From positions 4,383,250-4,447,249 of the forward strand of contig NZ_HG964446.1 in assembly GCF_000689255.1 (NCBI RefSeq): a stretch of 64,000 nucleotides of DNA, read 5' to 3'. This DNA is from Mycobacterium triplex (GTDB lineage Bacteria > Actinomycetota > Actinomycetes > Mycobacteriales > Mycobacteriaceae). Of the stretch, positions 26,705-34,557 are shown piece by piece. The stretch's first letter is position 1. Each line of letters opens with the position of its first letter. Made by a program: the position numbers and the translations under genes. The notes under the pieces are model-generated. The model was not told the origin of the DNA, did no database searches, and saw nothing but the letters and a program-made list of their open reading frames with translations.

Positions 26705-27451
26705 TCAGATGACCGTCAACTTGCGGACTATTTCCAGGGTTGCCGGATCCCCATCGGCCCGCACGCCCAACTCGCCCCAGGTGCTCCGCTGGGTGACCCA
26801 TCGCACGAACGCCAGGGAATCGCTGGTGATGTGGGCGTCGACGTCCGTACCGGCGCCGATGCGCAGCGTCCGCGCGCACAAGCCGTCAAGGCGCACCTCG
26901 ACCGAGTTTCCCAGCGCTGCAAGCAGATCCGCGTTCTGCTGCGGCAAGGCGACCTCGATCCAGTCGAGCGTCGGGGCGAGCCGCAGCTCGTCGGCGGGCG
27001 GCGGCTCCCCCTCCATCGGCCCGTTGGGAGCAAACAGGTCGTACCGCAGGTGAATGAACTCCTCGAAGGCGAACGCGTTCGGTATCACCGAGGCGGGATA
27101 GGTACCGACGTCACCCAGCGGAACCTCGAAGTCCTGGCCCGCGACCGCGGCCAGCATCTCCAGGCCCTGCCGGCTGACCTGCTCGTAGTCGGCCAGCGTC
27201 TCTTCCGGGGTCATCGACCGACGCGATTCGACATAGAGGTCCGCCGCGCGCTCGGCGGGCAATCCTCCCGGATCGGGCAGTTTGGTCGGGTCGACGGCCA
27301 GCCAGAAGCTGCACGCCATGTGCGACAGCAGATCCTGCACCGACCAGCCCGGGCAGCCACTTTCCTTCGCCCACAACGACTCCGGCATTTGCGCGCACGC
27401 CGCCAAGACGGCTTTGCGGTCCTCTTCGATCGCTCTCAGTACGTCACTCAC
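26705..27451 (-). CDS. maleylpyruvate isomerase/DinB-like family protein (TIGR03083-type)
   Basis: 248 residues. The N-terminal four-helix DinB-like domain has the pattern GCPGWSVQDLLSHMACS, with a histidine of the metal site, and a second likely ligand in EEFIHLRYDLF. Many actinobacterial members use mycothiol as a cofactor or in thiol transfer. GTG 27451 is preferred because GAAGGTGGG lies 8-10 bases upstream; ATG 27478 would place that ribosome-binding sequence inside the gene. First gene of an operon with tetR. The substrate is not known; TetR control suggests response to a small toxic or catabolic molecule. Confidence 0.8.
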   Translation of the reverse strand: MSDVLRAIEEDRKAVLAACAQMPESLWAKESGCPGWSVQDLLSHMACSFWLAVDPTKLPDPGGLPAERAADLYVESRRSMTPEETLADYEQVSRQGLEMLAAVAGQDFEVPLGDVGTYPASVIPNAFAFEEFIHLRYDLFAPNGPMEGEPPPADELRLAPTLDWIEVALPQQNADLLAALGNSVEVRLDGLCARTLRIGAGTDVDAHITSDSLAFVRWVTQRSTWGELGVRADGDPATLEIVRKLTVI

Positions 27452-27472
27452 GCGAAACCCACCTTCAATTAG

Positions 27473-27489
27473 ATACATACGGTATGTAT
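27473..27489. promoter_or_regulatory. TetR operator O1 (17-bp palindrome)
   Basis: Perfect inverted repeat of ATACATAC and GTATGTAT around one central base. It lies in the 95-112 bp divergent region between the DinB-like/tetR operon and the cutinase gene, 22 bases upstream of GTG 27451. It is a likely binding site for the TetR encoded in the operon. Confidence 0.7.
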
Positions 27490-27493
27490 GAAG

Positions 27494-27510
27494 ATACAGA
27501 CCGTATGTAT
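27494..27510. promoter_or_regulatory. TetR operator O2 (17-bp near-palindrome)
   Basis: ATACAGAC, one base, GTATGTAT: the same arms as O1 with one mismatch. Its centre is 21 bp from the centre of O1, two helical turns, so two dimers would bind the same DNA face. A TATATC hexamer overlapping its right end (27508-27513) could be a -10 box for the rightward cutinase gene. Confidence 0.65.
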
Positions 27511-27563
27511 ATCTAGCAAGCCGGGCCTTTCAGCGTCTTTGGGCGATGTGCCAGCATGGGGGC

Positions 27564-28253
27564 GTGAACGCACGCCAGTTCGCTTCTTCACTGGGTGTCG
27601 CGGTGCTGACGTGGGCAGCGCCACTGAACGCAATCACCCTCGTCGCCCCGGCATCCGCTGCCCCCTGCCCCGACGTCGAGGTCACCTTCGCCCGCGCCAC
27701 CAACGAGCCGCCCGGCGTCGGTGTGGTCGGCCAGCAATTCATCGATGCCCTGCGCTCGCAGGTCGGCGGCCGGTCCATCGGCGTGTATCCGGTCAACTAC
27801 CCCGCCGGCGAGGATTTCGCCCCGTCGGCATCCGCGGGCGGCAGCGATGTACACGCTCACGTTCAATCCATGGTCGCGAGCTGCCCCGCCACCAAGCTGG
27901 TGCTGGGCGGATATTCGTTGGGCGCCATGGCGATCGACGAGGCCACCATCGCCCGAGCGCCGATTGCGGGATTGATCCCCGACATCCTCACGGCCGACCA
28001 AGCCGACCACGTCGCCGCGCTCGCCCTGTTCGGTAATCCGTCGGACCGCTACCTCGGGGCGCCCGTCAACGAGGTCAGCCCGTGGTACGGCGCCAAGGCC
28101 ATTGACCTGTGCGCGCCCGGTGACCCGGTGTGCACACCGGGCGGGGCCCTGGCGCTGCCTTCACATGACGAGCTGTTTTCGCCGGTGCACCTGTCCTACG
28201 CGCACTCCGGAATGCCCAGTCAGGCCGCGACTTTCGTGGCGAGCCGACTCTGA
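27564..28253 (+). CDS. secreted cutinase-like esterase (Culp family)
   Basis: 229 residues from GTG 27564 (ATG 27546 is an alternative). An N-terminal signal peptide, with hydrophobic residues 9-30, has a likely cleavage at ASA-AP near 33. The mature protein begins with the family's conserved CPDVEVTFARAT. The triad is visible: Ser118 in GGYSLGA, Asp187 in GDPVC and His214 in YAHSG; four cysteines could form the family disulphides. It would hydrolyse short/medium esters or lipids outside the cell or in the envelope. Divergent from the tetR operon and sharing its operator region, so it may be co-regulated. Confidence 0.9.
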   Translation: MNARQFASSLGVAVLTWAAPLNAITLVAPASAAPCPDVEVTFARATNEPPGVGVVGQQFIDALRSQVGGRSIGVYPVNYPAGEDFAPSASAGGSDVHAHVQSMVASCPATKLVLGGYSLGAMAIDEATIARAPIAGLIPDILTADQADHVAALALFGNPSDRYLGAPVNEVSPWYGAKAIDLCAPGDPVCTPGGALALPSHDELFSPVHLSYAHSGMPSQAATFVASRL

Positions 28254-28259
28254 GGACCG

Positions 28260-28574
28260 CTACGGCTTGCCGGTGCGCTCGCGATGCTTGCAGCCCGGCC
28301 AGCAGCAGGGCCGGCGCTGGCCCTCTTCCAGCTCTTCCTGGGTTCGCCGGATGCGGCGCTGGCGAGTCGCCGCCTGTTTGGCGTCCTCGACCCAGCAGAT
28401 GAACTCGTTGCGCGCCAGCGGCGTGATGTCCTTCCACGCCGCGAGTGCGGTCGAGTTCGCGGTCAATGCCTCGCGCAGATCGGCGGGCAGCTTGTGCACC
28501 ACCCCACCGGGCACCTGGTTGCCGCTCACCTGAGTCAGATTAACCAGGCTTGCGACGCGAGCGGGTATCGCCAC
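28260..28574 (-). CDS. YdeI/OmpD-associated (OmdA-like) domain protein
   Basis: 104 residues from GTG 28574 with no obvious ribosome-binding site, so the start is uncertain. The middle and end show the OmdA pattern: LPADLREALTANSTALAAWKDITPLARNEF, then WVEDAKQAATRQRRIRRTQEEL. The C terminus RPCCWPGCKHRE adds three cysteines and a histidine that could bind a metal. The family is linked in Enterobacteria to peptide resistance, but the biochemical role is unclear. Convergent with the cutinase gene (6-base gap). Confidence 0.7.
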   Translation of the reverse strand: MAIPARVASLVNLTQVSGNQVPGGVVHKLPADLREALTANSTALAAWKDITPLARNEFICWVEDAKQAATRQRRIRRTQEELEEGQRRPCCWPGCKHRERTGKP

Positions 28575-28642
28575 CCCGGGCTGTGCGGCGGGGGCCCGAA
28601 GTACCCTTTAGCTCGCCCAACGATCGACCGCGGAGGTTCCCG

Positions 28643-29413
28643 ATGGCTCAGTCCGATCTCATCTTGTTCAGCGTGGACAATCGCGTCGCACTGATCACCG
28701 TCAACGACCCCGATCGCCGCAATGCGCTGACGGGTGAGAGCTCAGCGCAGCTGCGCGCCGCCGTCGAACGAGCCGAGGCCGACCCGGGTGTGCACGCCGT
28801 CGTGGTCACCGGGGCCGGCAAGGCGTTTTGCGCCGGCGCCGACCTGAGCGCGCTGGGGGCCGCGGGCTCCGGAGCCGCCGAATCGGGCCTGCAGCAGCTC
28901 TACGACGGCTTCATGGCCGTGGGCAGTTGCACGTTGCCGACGATCGCCGCGGTCAACGGCGCCGCGGTCGGTGCCGGCCTGAACCTGGCGCTGGCCGCCG
29001 ACGTGCGCATCGCCGGGCCCGGCGCACTGTTCGATCCCCGTTTCCAGAAGCTGGGGCTGCACCCCGGCGGTGGCGCGACCTGGATGCTGCAGCGGGCGGT
29101 GGGCCCGCAGGTCGCCCGTGCCGCTCTGCTGTTCGGCATGCGCTTGGACGCCGAATCCGCCGTGCGGCACGGGTTGGCACTCAGCGTTGCCGACGATCCG
29201 GTCGCCGCGGCGTTGGAACTGGCCGCCGGACCCGCGTCGGCCCCGCGCGAGGTGGTGCTGGCAACCAAGGCCAGTATGCGTGCCACCGCCAGCCCCGGAT
29301 CGCTGGACAACGAGCACCACGAGTTCGCGATGCGCACCGAACTGGGGCCACAGGTGGCCTCGATCCAGTCACCGGAGTTCGCGGACCGGCTGGCGGCGGC
29401 GCGGCGCAAGTAA
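28643..29413 (+). CDS. echA14: enoyl-CoA hydratase/isomerase EchA14
   Basis: 256-residue crotonase-fold protein, expected to hydrate or isomerise enoyl-CoA in fatty acid or branched-chain catabolism. The oxyanion-hole segments are visible: GKAFCAGADLSAL and NGAAVGAGLNLALAADVRIAG. The acidic position of typical hydratases appears to be replaced within FQKLGLHPGGG, so the reaction may differ from simple hydration. ATG 28643 follows a strong CGGAGG at 28631-28636; upstream codons in the same frame are not supported. Equivalent of Rv2486. It marks the return to the M. tuberculosis-like gene order after the accessory block. Confidence 0.88.
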   Translation: MAQSDLILFSVDNRVALITVNDPDRRNALTGESSAQLRAAVERAEADPGVHAVVVTGAGKAFCAGADLSALGAAGSGAAESGLQQLYDGFMAVGSCTLPTIAAVNGAAVGAGLNLALAADVRIAGPGALFDPRFQKLGLHPGGGATWMLQRAVGPQVARAALLFGMRLDAESAVRHGLALSVADDPVAAALELAAGPASAPREVVLATKASMRATASPGSLDNEHHEFAMRTELGPQVASIQSPEFADRLAAARRK

Positions 29414-29416
29414 GGC

Positions 29417-30316
29417 CTAAGCGCCGGGCTCGCTCGCGACGGTCTCCGGCTCGGCCTTGACCCGAAACGCCGGGTCCAGGATCCGGACCGCGCCCACGAA
29501 CGTCAGGGCCATCAGCGGCGACAGAGCGCCGTAAATGGCTACCGGAGTTGCCATTTCAACGCTGTTGAGCAATTGCGGGCTGAGCGCCACGCCCAGCGCG
29601 ACCACGGTGTTGTGCAGCCCGATTTCCAGGCTGATGGCAATCGCCTGGGGCGGGCCCAGCCGCATCAAGCGCGGCACCAGATAGCCGACGGTCAAGCTGA
29701 CCGCGCAGAAGGACACGACCGCCCCACTCACCACACCGAAGTTGTTCATCAGCGTCGTCTCGCCCTGGGCGATCGCCCCGACGATCGCGGCGACCAGCAG
29801 CAGCACCGCGGCGATCTTGACCGGCGTCTTCAACCGCCGGGCCAGCTCGGGGAAGCGGTGGCGTATCGCGATGCCGATCGCGGTGGGGATGAGCACCAGC
29901 GCGAACACCGTGACGAACTTGTCCAGCTGCAGCGGGATGAAGCGGCCCTCACCGAGGAACCACGTCATCGACGCGGCCAGGATCGCCGGCAGGGCCACCA
30001 CCGACAGCGCGGCGTTGATCGCGGCCAGCGTCAGGTTGAGCGCCAGGTCCCCGTTGAACAGATGACTGACGATGTTCGCCATCGTGCCGCCCGGCGTGGC
30101 GGCCATCAGCATCAGCCCTACCGCCAGATGCGGCTCGAGGTGGAAGGCCTCGGCGATCAGCAGGCACAGGCTCGGCAGCAGCAGGGTCTGGCAGAGCAGC
30201 GCCACCGCCAGCGGTCGCCGCAGCGTGGCGGCCCGCTTGAAGTCATCCACGGTCAGAGTCAGCCCCAGGGCGAGCATGACCACCGCGATGACCAACGGAA
30301 AGTACTGGTTGCCCAT
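29417..30316 (-). CDS. bile acid:sodium symporter (BASS) family transporter
   Basis: 299-residue integral membrane protein with about nine hydrophobic helices. Family motifs ATPGGTMANIVSHLFNGD (about residue 88) and EIGLHNTVVALGVA (about 230) match the crossed discontinuous helices that bind sodium in BASS proteins. Substrates in bacteria include organic acids such as pantoate or pyruvate; nothing here identifies which. Convergent with echA14, with 3 bases between stops. Confidence 0.85.
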   Translation of the reverse strand: MGNQYFPLVIAVVMLALGLTLTVDDFKRAATLRRPLAVALLCQTLLLPSLCLLIAEAFHLEPHLAVGLMLMAATPGGTMANIVSHLFNGDLALNLTLAAINAALSVVALPAILAASMTWFLGEGRFIPLQLDKFVTVFALVLIPTAIGIAIRHRFPELARRLKTPVKIAAVLLLVAAIVGAIAQGETTLMNNFGVVSGAVVSFCAVSLTVGYLVPRLMRLGPPQAIAISLEIGLHNTVVALGVALSPQLLNSVEMATPVAIYGALSPLMALTFVGAVRILDPAFRVKAEPETVASEPGA

Positions 30317-30470
30317 AACGCTCCACGGTCTCGGTGCGCGGCCGACGGCGGTTTGGTCGGCGCAGTCAGTTAGCTTGCCTTATACAGCAGCTTTGCGCCC
30401 GGCGGGCAACCGGCCGGCCGTCGCCACCGCGGACACGGGCCCCACGCACGCCGTGCGGGCGATAGCTCAA

Positions 30471-30500
30471 AGCCCCTGAATCCCAAGGGTTTCAGGGGCT
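30471..30500 (-). terminator. strong stem-loop after the secreted-protein gene
   Basis: Perfect 10-bp stem AGCCCCTGAA / TTCAGGGGCT with a 10-base loop that can itself pair CCC with GGG. It starts 17 bases beyond the stop of the leftward gene at 30517. No T-run, so it is a hairpin of the U-less type. Confidence 0.65.
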
Positions 30501-30516
30501 AACGAGCCGATCTGGG

Positions 30517-30939
30517 TCAGGACGCCGACTTGATCTGAATCTGGTCGACTTGGGTGTATCCGGGCGGGTTGCCGCAGGCTCCGGTGATGTAGGTGTGTGC
30601 GGACGTGCCGGCAAGAGTGTTCGGGTCCCACACCGTGTGGGTGGTGGTGCCATAGATGGTGTAGGAACCGTCCGCACAACTGACGTTGCTCATCGTGTCC
30701 AGCACCCATTGACCATCGATCAGTCGAGCCTGGCTGGCGCCCAGCCCGGCCTTGATCCACAGGCATCCGTCGCCGCAGGAGTTGACCGCCCAGCTGTTGT
30801 CGATGGACTTGCCGCTCGGCGTCGTCACGGTCTCGGTGTAGCTGCCGTTCATCGTCGGTGTAGCCCACGCTGTGCCGGCCGAACCGACAGCTAACCCGGC
30901 GCAAATGGCGGTTGCGGCGAAGCCCCGAGCGATGGTCAT
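30517..30939 (-). CDS. small secreted protein of unknown function
   Basis: 140 residues with a clear signal peptide (basic MTIARG, hydrophobic 6-24, cleavage near AWA-TP at 27). The mature domain has four cysteines (CGDGC, SCADG, GACGN), suggesting two disulphides, and Thr/Ser/Tyr-rich strands. ATG 30939 is preceded by GGAAGGAA at 8-10 bases. It resembles the group of short mycobacterial secreted proteins with a beta-sandwich-like pattern, but I recognise no named domain. Single gene, followed by a strong hairpin. Confidence 0.8.
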   Translation of the reverse strand: MTIARGFAATAICAGLAVGSAGTAWATPTMNGSYTETVTTPSGKSIDNSWAVNSCGDGCLWIKAGLGASQARLIDGQWVLDTMSNVSCADGSYTIYGTTTHTVWDPNTLAGTSAHTYITGACGNPPGYTQVDQIQIKSAS

Positions 30940-31104
30940 GATTTCGTTCCTTCCGTGGAGCTAGTCAGTGCAGCGAGCAACTGTTCGGATCAAAGATTAC
31001 GACAGATTTGCGACCTGGGCGTTCGCGAATGTTTCCGCTTTTTTGCGATCTCGTTAAGACGCGAAACACCGGTTTCGCAACGTCACCACCGACTGCACGG
31101 GCCG

Positions 31105-31938
31105 TTATTTGGCGGTGTAGCCCGCATCCACGGGAAGTGAGATACCGGTGATGTAGCGGCCGGACTGCCCGCACAGATAGACCATCGCCTCGGTCACGTC
31201 GATCGCGTCGATCAACTGGACCGGCAGCAGGTTTTCCAATGCGACGTTGCCCTCCGGGTATTCGGCGATGCGTCGCGCCACCGGCTCGTTGACCAGCATC
31301 GGCGTGGCCACCCCGCAGGGATGCACCGCATTGACGCGAATGTTCTTCTCCGCCAAGGTGGTTGCGAAATACCGCATCAGACCCACCACGCCGTGTTTGG
31401 CGGCGTGATAGCCGGCGAAGCCGTGGTTGCGCACACTGAACGTCGGGCACAAACTGTTCAAGCCGGCCGCCGAGCTGGTGATCACGATGGCACCGCCGTC
31501 GCCCTGTTCCACCAGAGCCGGAACCGCCGCCTCGATCGTGTGGTAGACCCCGTTGAGCATGGTGTCGACCGCGTCGACGAACGCCGACATGTCGCCACCC
31601 TGGTCGCCGAAAGCAGGGAATATCCCGGCATTGGCGAGCACGAAGTCGACCCTGCCCAGCTCGGCGACGCCCGCGGCGACGGCGGCCTTGAGCCGGTCGA
31701 AGTCCCGGACGTCACCCTGTTCCGCGACGATGCGCCGGCCCGCCTTCTCGACCAGGTTGACGGTCTCGTCGAGGTCCTCGGGGGTGGCCATCGGGTACGC
31801 AACGCTGTCCATCTGCTCGCACAGATCGAACGCGATGATGTCGGCACCCTCTTCGGCGAACCGAACCGCGTGCGAGCGGCCCTGCCCGCGGGCGGCGCCG
31901 GTGATGAACGCGACCTTGCCGTCGAACTGCATTGCCAT
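31105..31938 (-). CDS. mycofactocin-coupled SDR oxidoreductase
   Basis: 277-residue short-chain dehydrogenase. The nucleotide-binding motif TGAARGQG lies at residues 14-21, NAG in LANAGIF, and the catalytic Ser and YxxxK as S...YHAAK. It has the insertion around the substrate region seen in the subfamily whose NAD cofactor stays bound and is recycled by mycofactocin. The start is ATG 31938 with GGAGGGG just upstream; ATG 31962 is an alternative. It lies downstream of the leucine operon on the same strand with about 140 bases between, so joint transcription is uncertain. Likely substrate: an alcohol or ketone. Confidence 0.85.
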   Translation of the reverse strand: MAMQFDGKVAFITGAARGQGRSHAVRFAEEGADIIAFDLCEQMDSVAYPMATPEDLDETVNLVEKAGRRIVAEQGDVRDFDRLKAAVAAGVAELGRVDFVLANAGIFPAFGDQGGDMSAFVDAVDTMLNGVYHTIEAAVPALVEQGDGGAIVITSSAAGLNSLCPTFSVRNHGFAGYHAAKHGVVGLMRYFATTLAEKNIRVNAVHPCGVATPMLVNEPVARRIAEYPEGNVALENLLPVQLIDAIDVTEAMVYLCGQSGRYITGISLPVDAGYTAK

Positions 31939-32076
31939 GGCCCCTCCGAGCGATCGACGCATGCTGACAAGCGTCAGCCCGAGTATCCGCCGATTACCAG
32001 GCCCGGAGGCGACAATTTATGTTTTCAAAACGCGCGGGTTCGCCGAATTTGCGTCCGCCACGCCCGGGCGGCAGCG

Positions 32077-32893
32077 CTAGGCGAAGTCTCCGGCTCGCCG
32101 CACCAGGGCTGCCGCGTGCTTGAGCACCGGCGAGTCGACCATCTGCCCTTCGAAAGCAAACACCCCGCGCTCGTTCTGCGCTGCCGCCAGAACGCGGCGT
32201 GCCCAGTCCAGCTTCTCCTCGGTGGGCCGAAATGCCTTGCGCACCACCGGGACCTGAGTCGGGTGAATGCAGACGGTACCGCCGAACCCCAGCGCCACGG
32301 CGTCTTCGGCCTCGGCGCGTAGACCGTCGAGATCCGGGATGTCCAGGTGCACCGCGTCGAGCACCACCCGTCCGAAAGCGTTCGCCGCGAGCAGGGCCGT
32401 CGACCGCACGTGCCGGGCGACGTCCCGATAGCTGCCGTCGGCATTGCGGCTGGAGCTGCCGCCGAGCGCGGCGACCAGGTCCTCGGCACCCCACATCAAC
32501 GCCACCGTGCCCGGCGCCGCGGCGATTTCGGTCGCGAACACCGCGCCGCGCGGGGTCTCGAGCAGCGCGATCACGTCGAGCGGAGCCAGCGCCGTCACCT
32601 GCGCGGCCGATTCGGTCTTGGACAGCATCACCGTCGTGTACGCCGTCCCCTTCAGGGCCTCGAGATCCCGCGAGTACTCGTCGGTGTCGGCCGCGTTGAT
32701 CCGCACCACGGTGCGCTCGGGGTCCAGCGGGGTGTCCTGCAACGCCTTGCGCGCGGCCGGCTTGTCGGCCTCGGCCACGCCGTCCTCCAGGTCGAGGATC
32801 ACGACGTCGGCCGCGGCGGCGGCCTTCGCGTAACGCTCGGGACGATCGGCCGGGCAGAAACAGCCACCCGGGACCGGCGGCACGCAGATCCAT
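32077..32893 (-). CDS. citE: CitE-like beta-hydroxyacyl-CoA lyase (Rv2498c type), N-terminal frameshift
   Basis: Cleaves HMG-CoA or citramalyl-CoA type substrates in leucine and itaconate degradation, as known for Rv2498c. Motifs ADVVILDLEDGVAEADKP and LMWGAEDLVAALGG are intact. The conserved N terminus MDLRAAGPGWLF begins at ATG 32893 behind AAGGAG, but the rest (CPADRPERYAKA) is in the next frame. One extra base in the AAA at 32858-32860 (TTT in the coding strand) explains the shift; the span is 817 bp, one more than a multiple of three. Without correction only GTG 32883 in the second frame gives a 268-residue product with a wrong start. Sequencing error or true mutation. Confidence 0.85.
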
Positions 32894-33400
32894 CAGGACT
32901 CCTTTTCGGATGGTCGCTTTTGCACCAGGGTGGTGCGGACGGCGCGCGCAACGATATCGCCGTGCTGGTTGCGGCCGGTGTGCTCGAGGGTGACGATGCC
33001 TTTCGCCGGGGCGGCTCTTCGACTCCCGCTTGCCGGTGCAGACGGTCTCCGCGTACAGGGTGTCGCCGTGGAAGACCGGCTTCGGGAAGGACACCTCGGA
33101 GAAGCCGAGGTTGGCCACGATGGTGCCCAGGGTCAGCTGGGTGACCGACAGCCCGACCAGCGTCGAGAGGGTGAACATCGAATTCACCAGCCGCTCCCCG
33201 CGAAAGCCCGGCTGCTGCGCGGCCCACGCCGCGTCGAGGTGCAGCGACTGGGTGTTCATGGTCAGCGTGGTGAACAGCACGTTGTCGGCCTCGGTGACGG
33301 TCCGGCCGGGCCGGTGCAAATACGTCGTGCCGGTCTCGAACTCCTCAAACCACAAGCCCCGCTGGACAACCGACTTGCCTGCTTGGTCCGGCAAGCTCAT
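32893..33400 (-). pseudogene. MaoC-like (R)-specific enoyl-CoA hydratase (Rv2499c type), frameshifted
   Basis: Expected itaconyl-CoA/enoyl-CoA hydratase of the leucine pathway. The hotdog-type sequence RGLWFEEFETGTTYLHRPGRTVTEADN through GKRESKSRPGE is good. After that the sequence becomes Arg-rich, while the next frame reads GIVTLEHTGRNQHGDIVARA, the normal family ending, then TGA overlapping the citE ATG. One extra base in the TTT at 33001-33003 (AAA in the coding strand) accounts for it; 508 bp is one more than 169 codons. ATG 33400 overlaps the fadE19 stop as ATGA. If the base is a sequencing error the gene is intact at 168 residues. Confidence 0.85.
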
Positions 33401-34557
33401 GACAGTCCCAGCGAACGCGCGATCAGCATGAGTTGCACTTCGGTAGTCCCTTCGCCGATCTCGAGGATCTTGCTGTCGCGGTAGTGACGCGCCACCGGAT
33501 ACTCGTTCATGAACCCGTATCCGCCGTGGATCTGGGTGGCGTCGCGGGCGTTGTCCATCGCCGCCTCCGACGAGATCATCTTGGCGATGGCCGCCTCCTT
33601 CTTGAATGGCTTACCCGCCAACATCTTTGCGGCTGCATCGTAATACGCGGTGCGGGCGACGTGTGCGCGTGCCTCCATGCGCGCGATCTTGAAGCTGATC
33701 GCCTGATAGGAGCCGATCGGCTGGCCGAACGACTGGCGCTCCTTGGAGTACTTGACGCTCTCGTCGACGCAGCCCTGCGCCACACCGGTCGCCAGCGCGG
33801 AAATCGCGATGCGGCCCTCGTCAAGGATGGACAGGAAGTTCGCGTACCCCTTGCCGCGCACGCCCAGCAGGTTCTCCTCCGGAACGCGGGCGTCGGCGAA
33901 GGTCAACGGGTGAGTGTCCGACGCATTCCAGCCCACCTTGTTGTAGACCGGTTCGACGGTGAAACCCGTTGTGCCGTTGGGGACGATGATGGTCGAGATC
34001 TCTTTTTTCTCGTCGGCCAGACTGCCGGTGACCGCCGTGACGGTGACCAGCGAGGTGATGTCGGTCCCCGAATTGGTGATGAACTGCTTGGATCCGTTGA
34101 TCACCCAGTCACCGTTGTCGAGCTTGGCGGTGGTCCGCGTGCCGCCGGCGTCCGAACCCGCGCCCGGCTCCGTCAGCCCGAAGCCGGCCAGCGCGCGACC
34201 CGCCACCAGGTCGGGCAGCCACCGCTCCTTCTGTTCGGCGGTGCCGAATCGGAATATCGGCATGGCACCGAGACCCACCCCGGCCTCCAGCGTGATCGCC
34301 ACGGATTGGTCGACCTTGCCGAGTTCCTCGAGCGCGAGCGACAACGCGAAGTAGTCGCCGCCCATGCCGCCGTACTCCTCGGGAAACGGCAGCCCGAACA
34401 GCCCCATCTCCCCCATCTTGGCGACGACCTCGTACGGAAAGCTGTGCTCCTCATCGTGTTTGGCCGATACGGGAGCGACGACGGTGCGCGCGAACTCGGC
34501 GACGGTGTCGCGAAGGTCCTCGTATTCCTTGGACAACGTCCCTGCGGTTGCAGTCAT
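33397..34557 (-). CDS. fadE19: acyl-CoA dehydrogenase FadE19 (isovaleryl-CoA dehydrogenase type)
   Basis: 386-residue flavoprotein oxidising a short branched acyl-CoA, probably isovaleryl-CoA to 3-methylcrotonyl-CoA. Signature segments: AGFGLTEPGAGSDAGGTRT, the QIHGGYGF FAD contact and the C-terminal RDSKILEIGEGTTEVQ. ATG 34557 overlaps the accA1 stop as ATGA and its own stop overlaps the hydratase ATG, so translation is coupled on both sides. A longer frame to 35862 lies inside accA1 in another phase and is rejected. Equivalent of Rv2500c. Confidence 0.94.
   Translation of the reverse strand: MTATAGTLSKEYEDLRDTVAEFARTVVAPVSAKHDEEHSFPYEVVAKMGEMGLFGLPFPEEYGGMGGDYFALSLALEELGKVDQSVAITLEAGVGLGAMPIFRFGTAEQKERWLPDLVAGRALAGFGLTEPGAGSDAGGTRTTAKLDNGDWVINGSKQFITNSGTDITSLVTVTAVTGSLADEKKEISTIIVPNGTTGFTVEPVYNKVGWNASDTHPLTFADARVPEENLLGVRGKGYANFLSILDEGRIAISALATGVAQGCVDESVKYSKERQSFGQPIGSYQAISFKIARMEARAHVARTAYYDAAAKMLAGKPFKKEAAIAKMISSEAAMDNARDATQIHGGYGFMNEYPVARHYRDSKILEIGEGTTEVQLMLIARSLGLS

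Noticed and set aside
21500..28640. Integrated element with tRNA-Arg as attachment site
   Set aside because: No integrase gene and no repeat of the tRNA 3' end was seen at the far border, so a prophage or ICE is not supported.
31994..33400. 468-residue ORF spanning the hydratase and lyase genes
   Set aside because: After about residue 130 it is Arg/Gly-rich; it is the hydratase start read out of frame after a one-base insertion, covering citE in a wrong phase.
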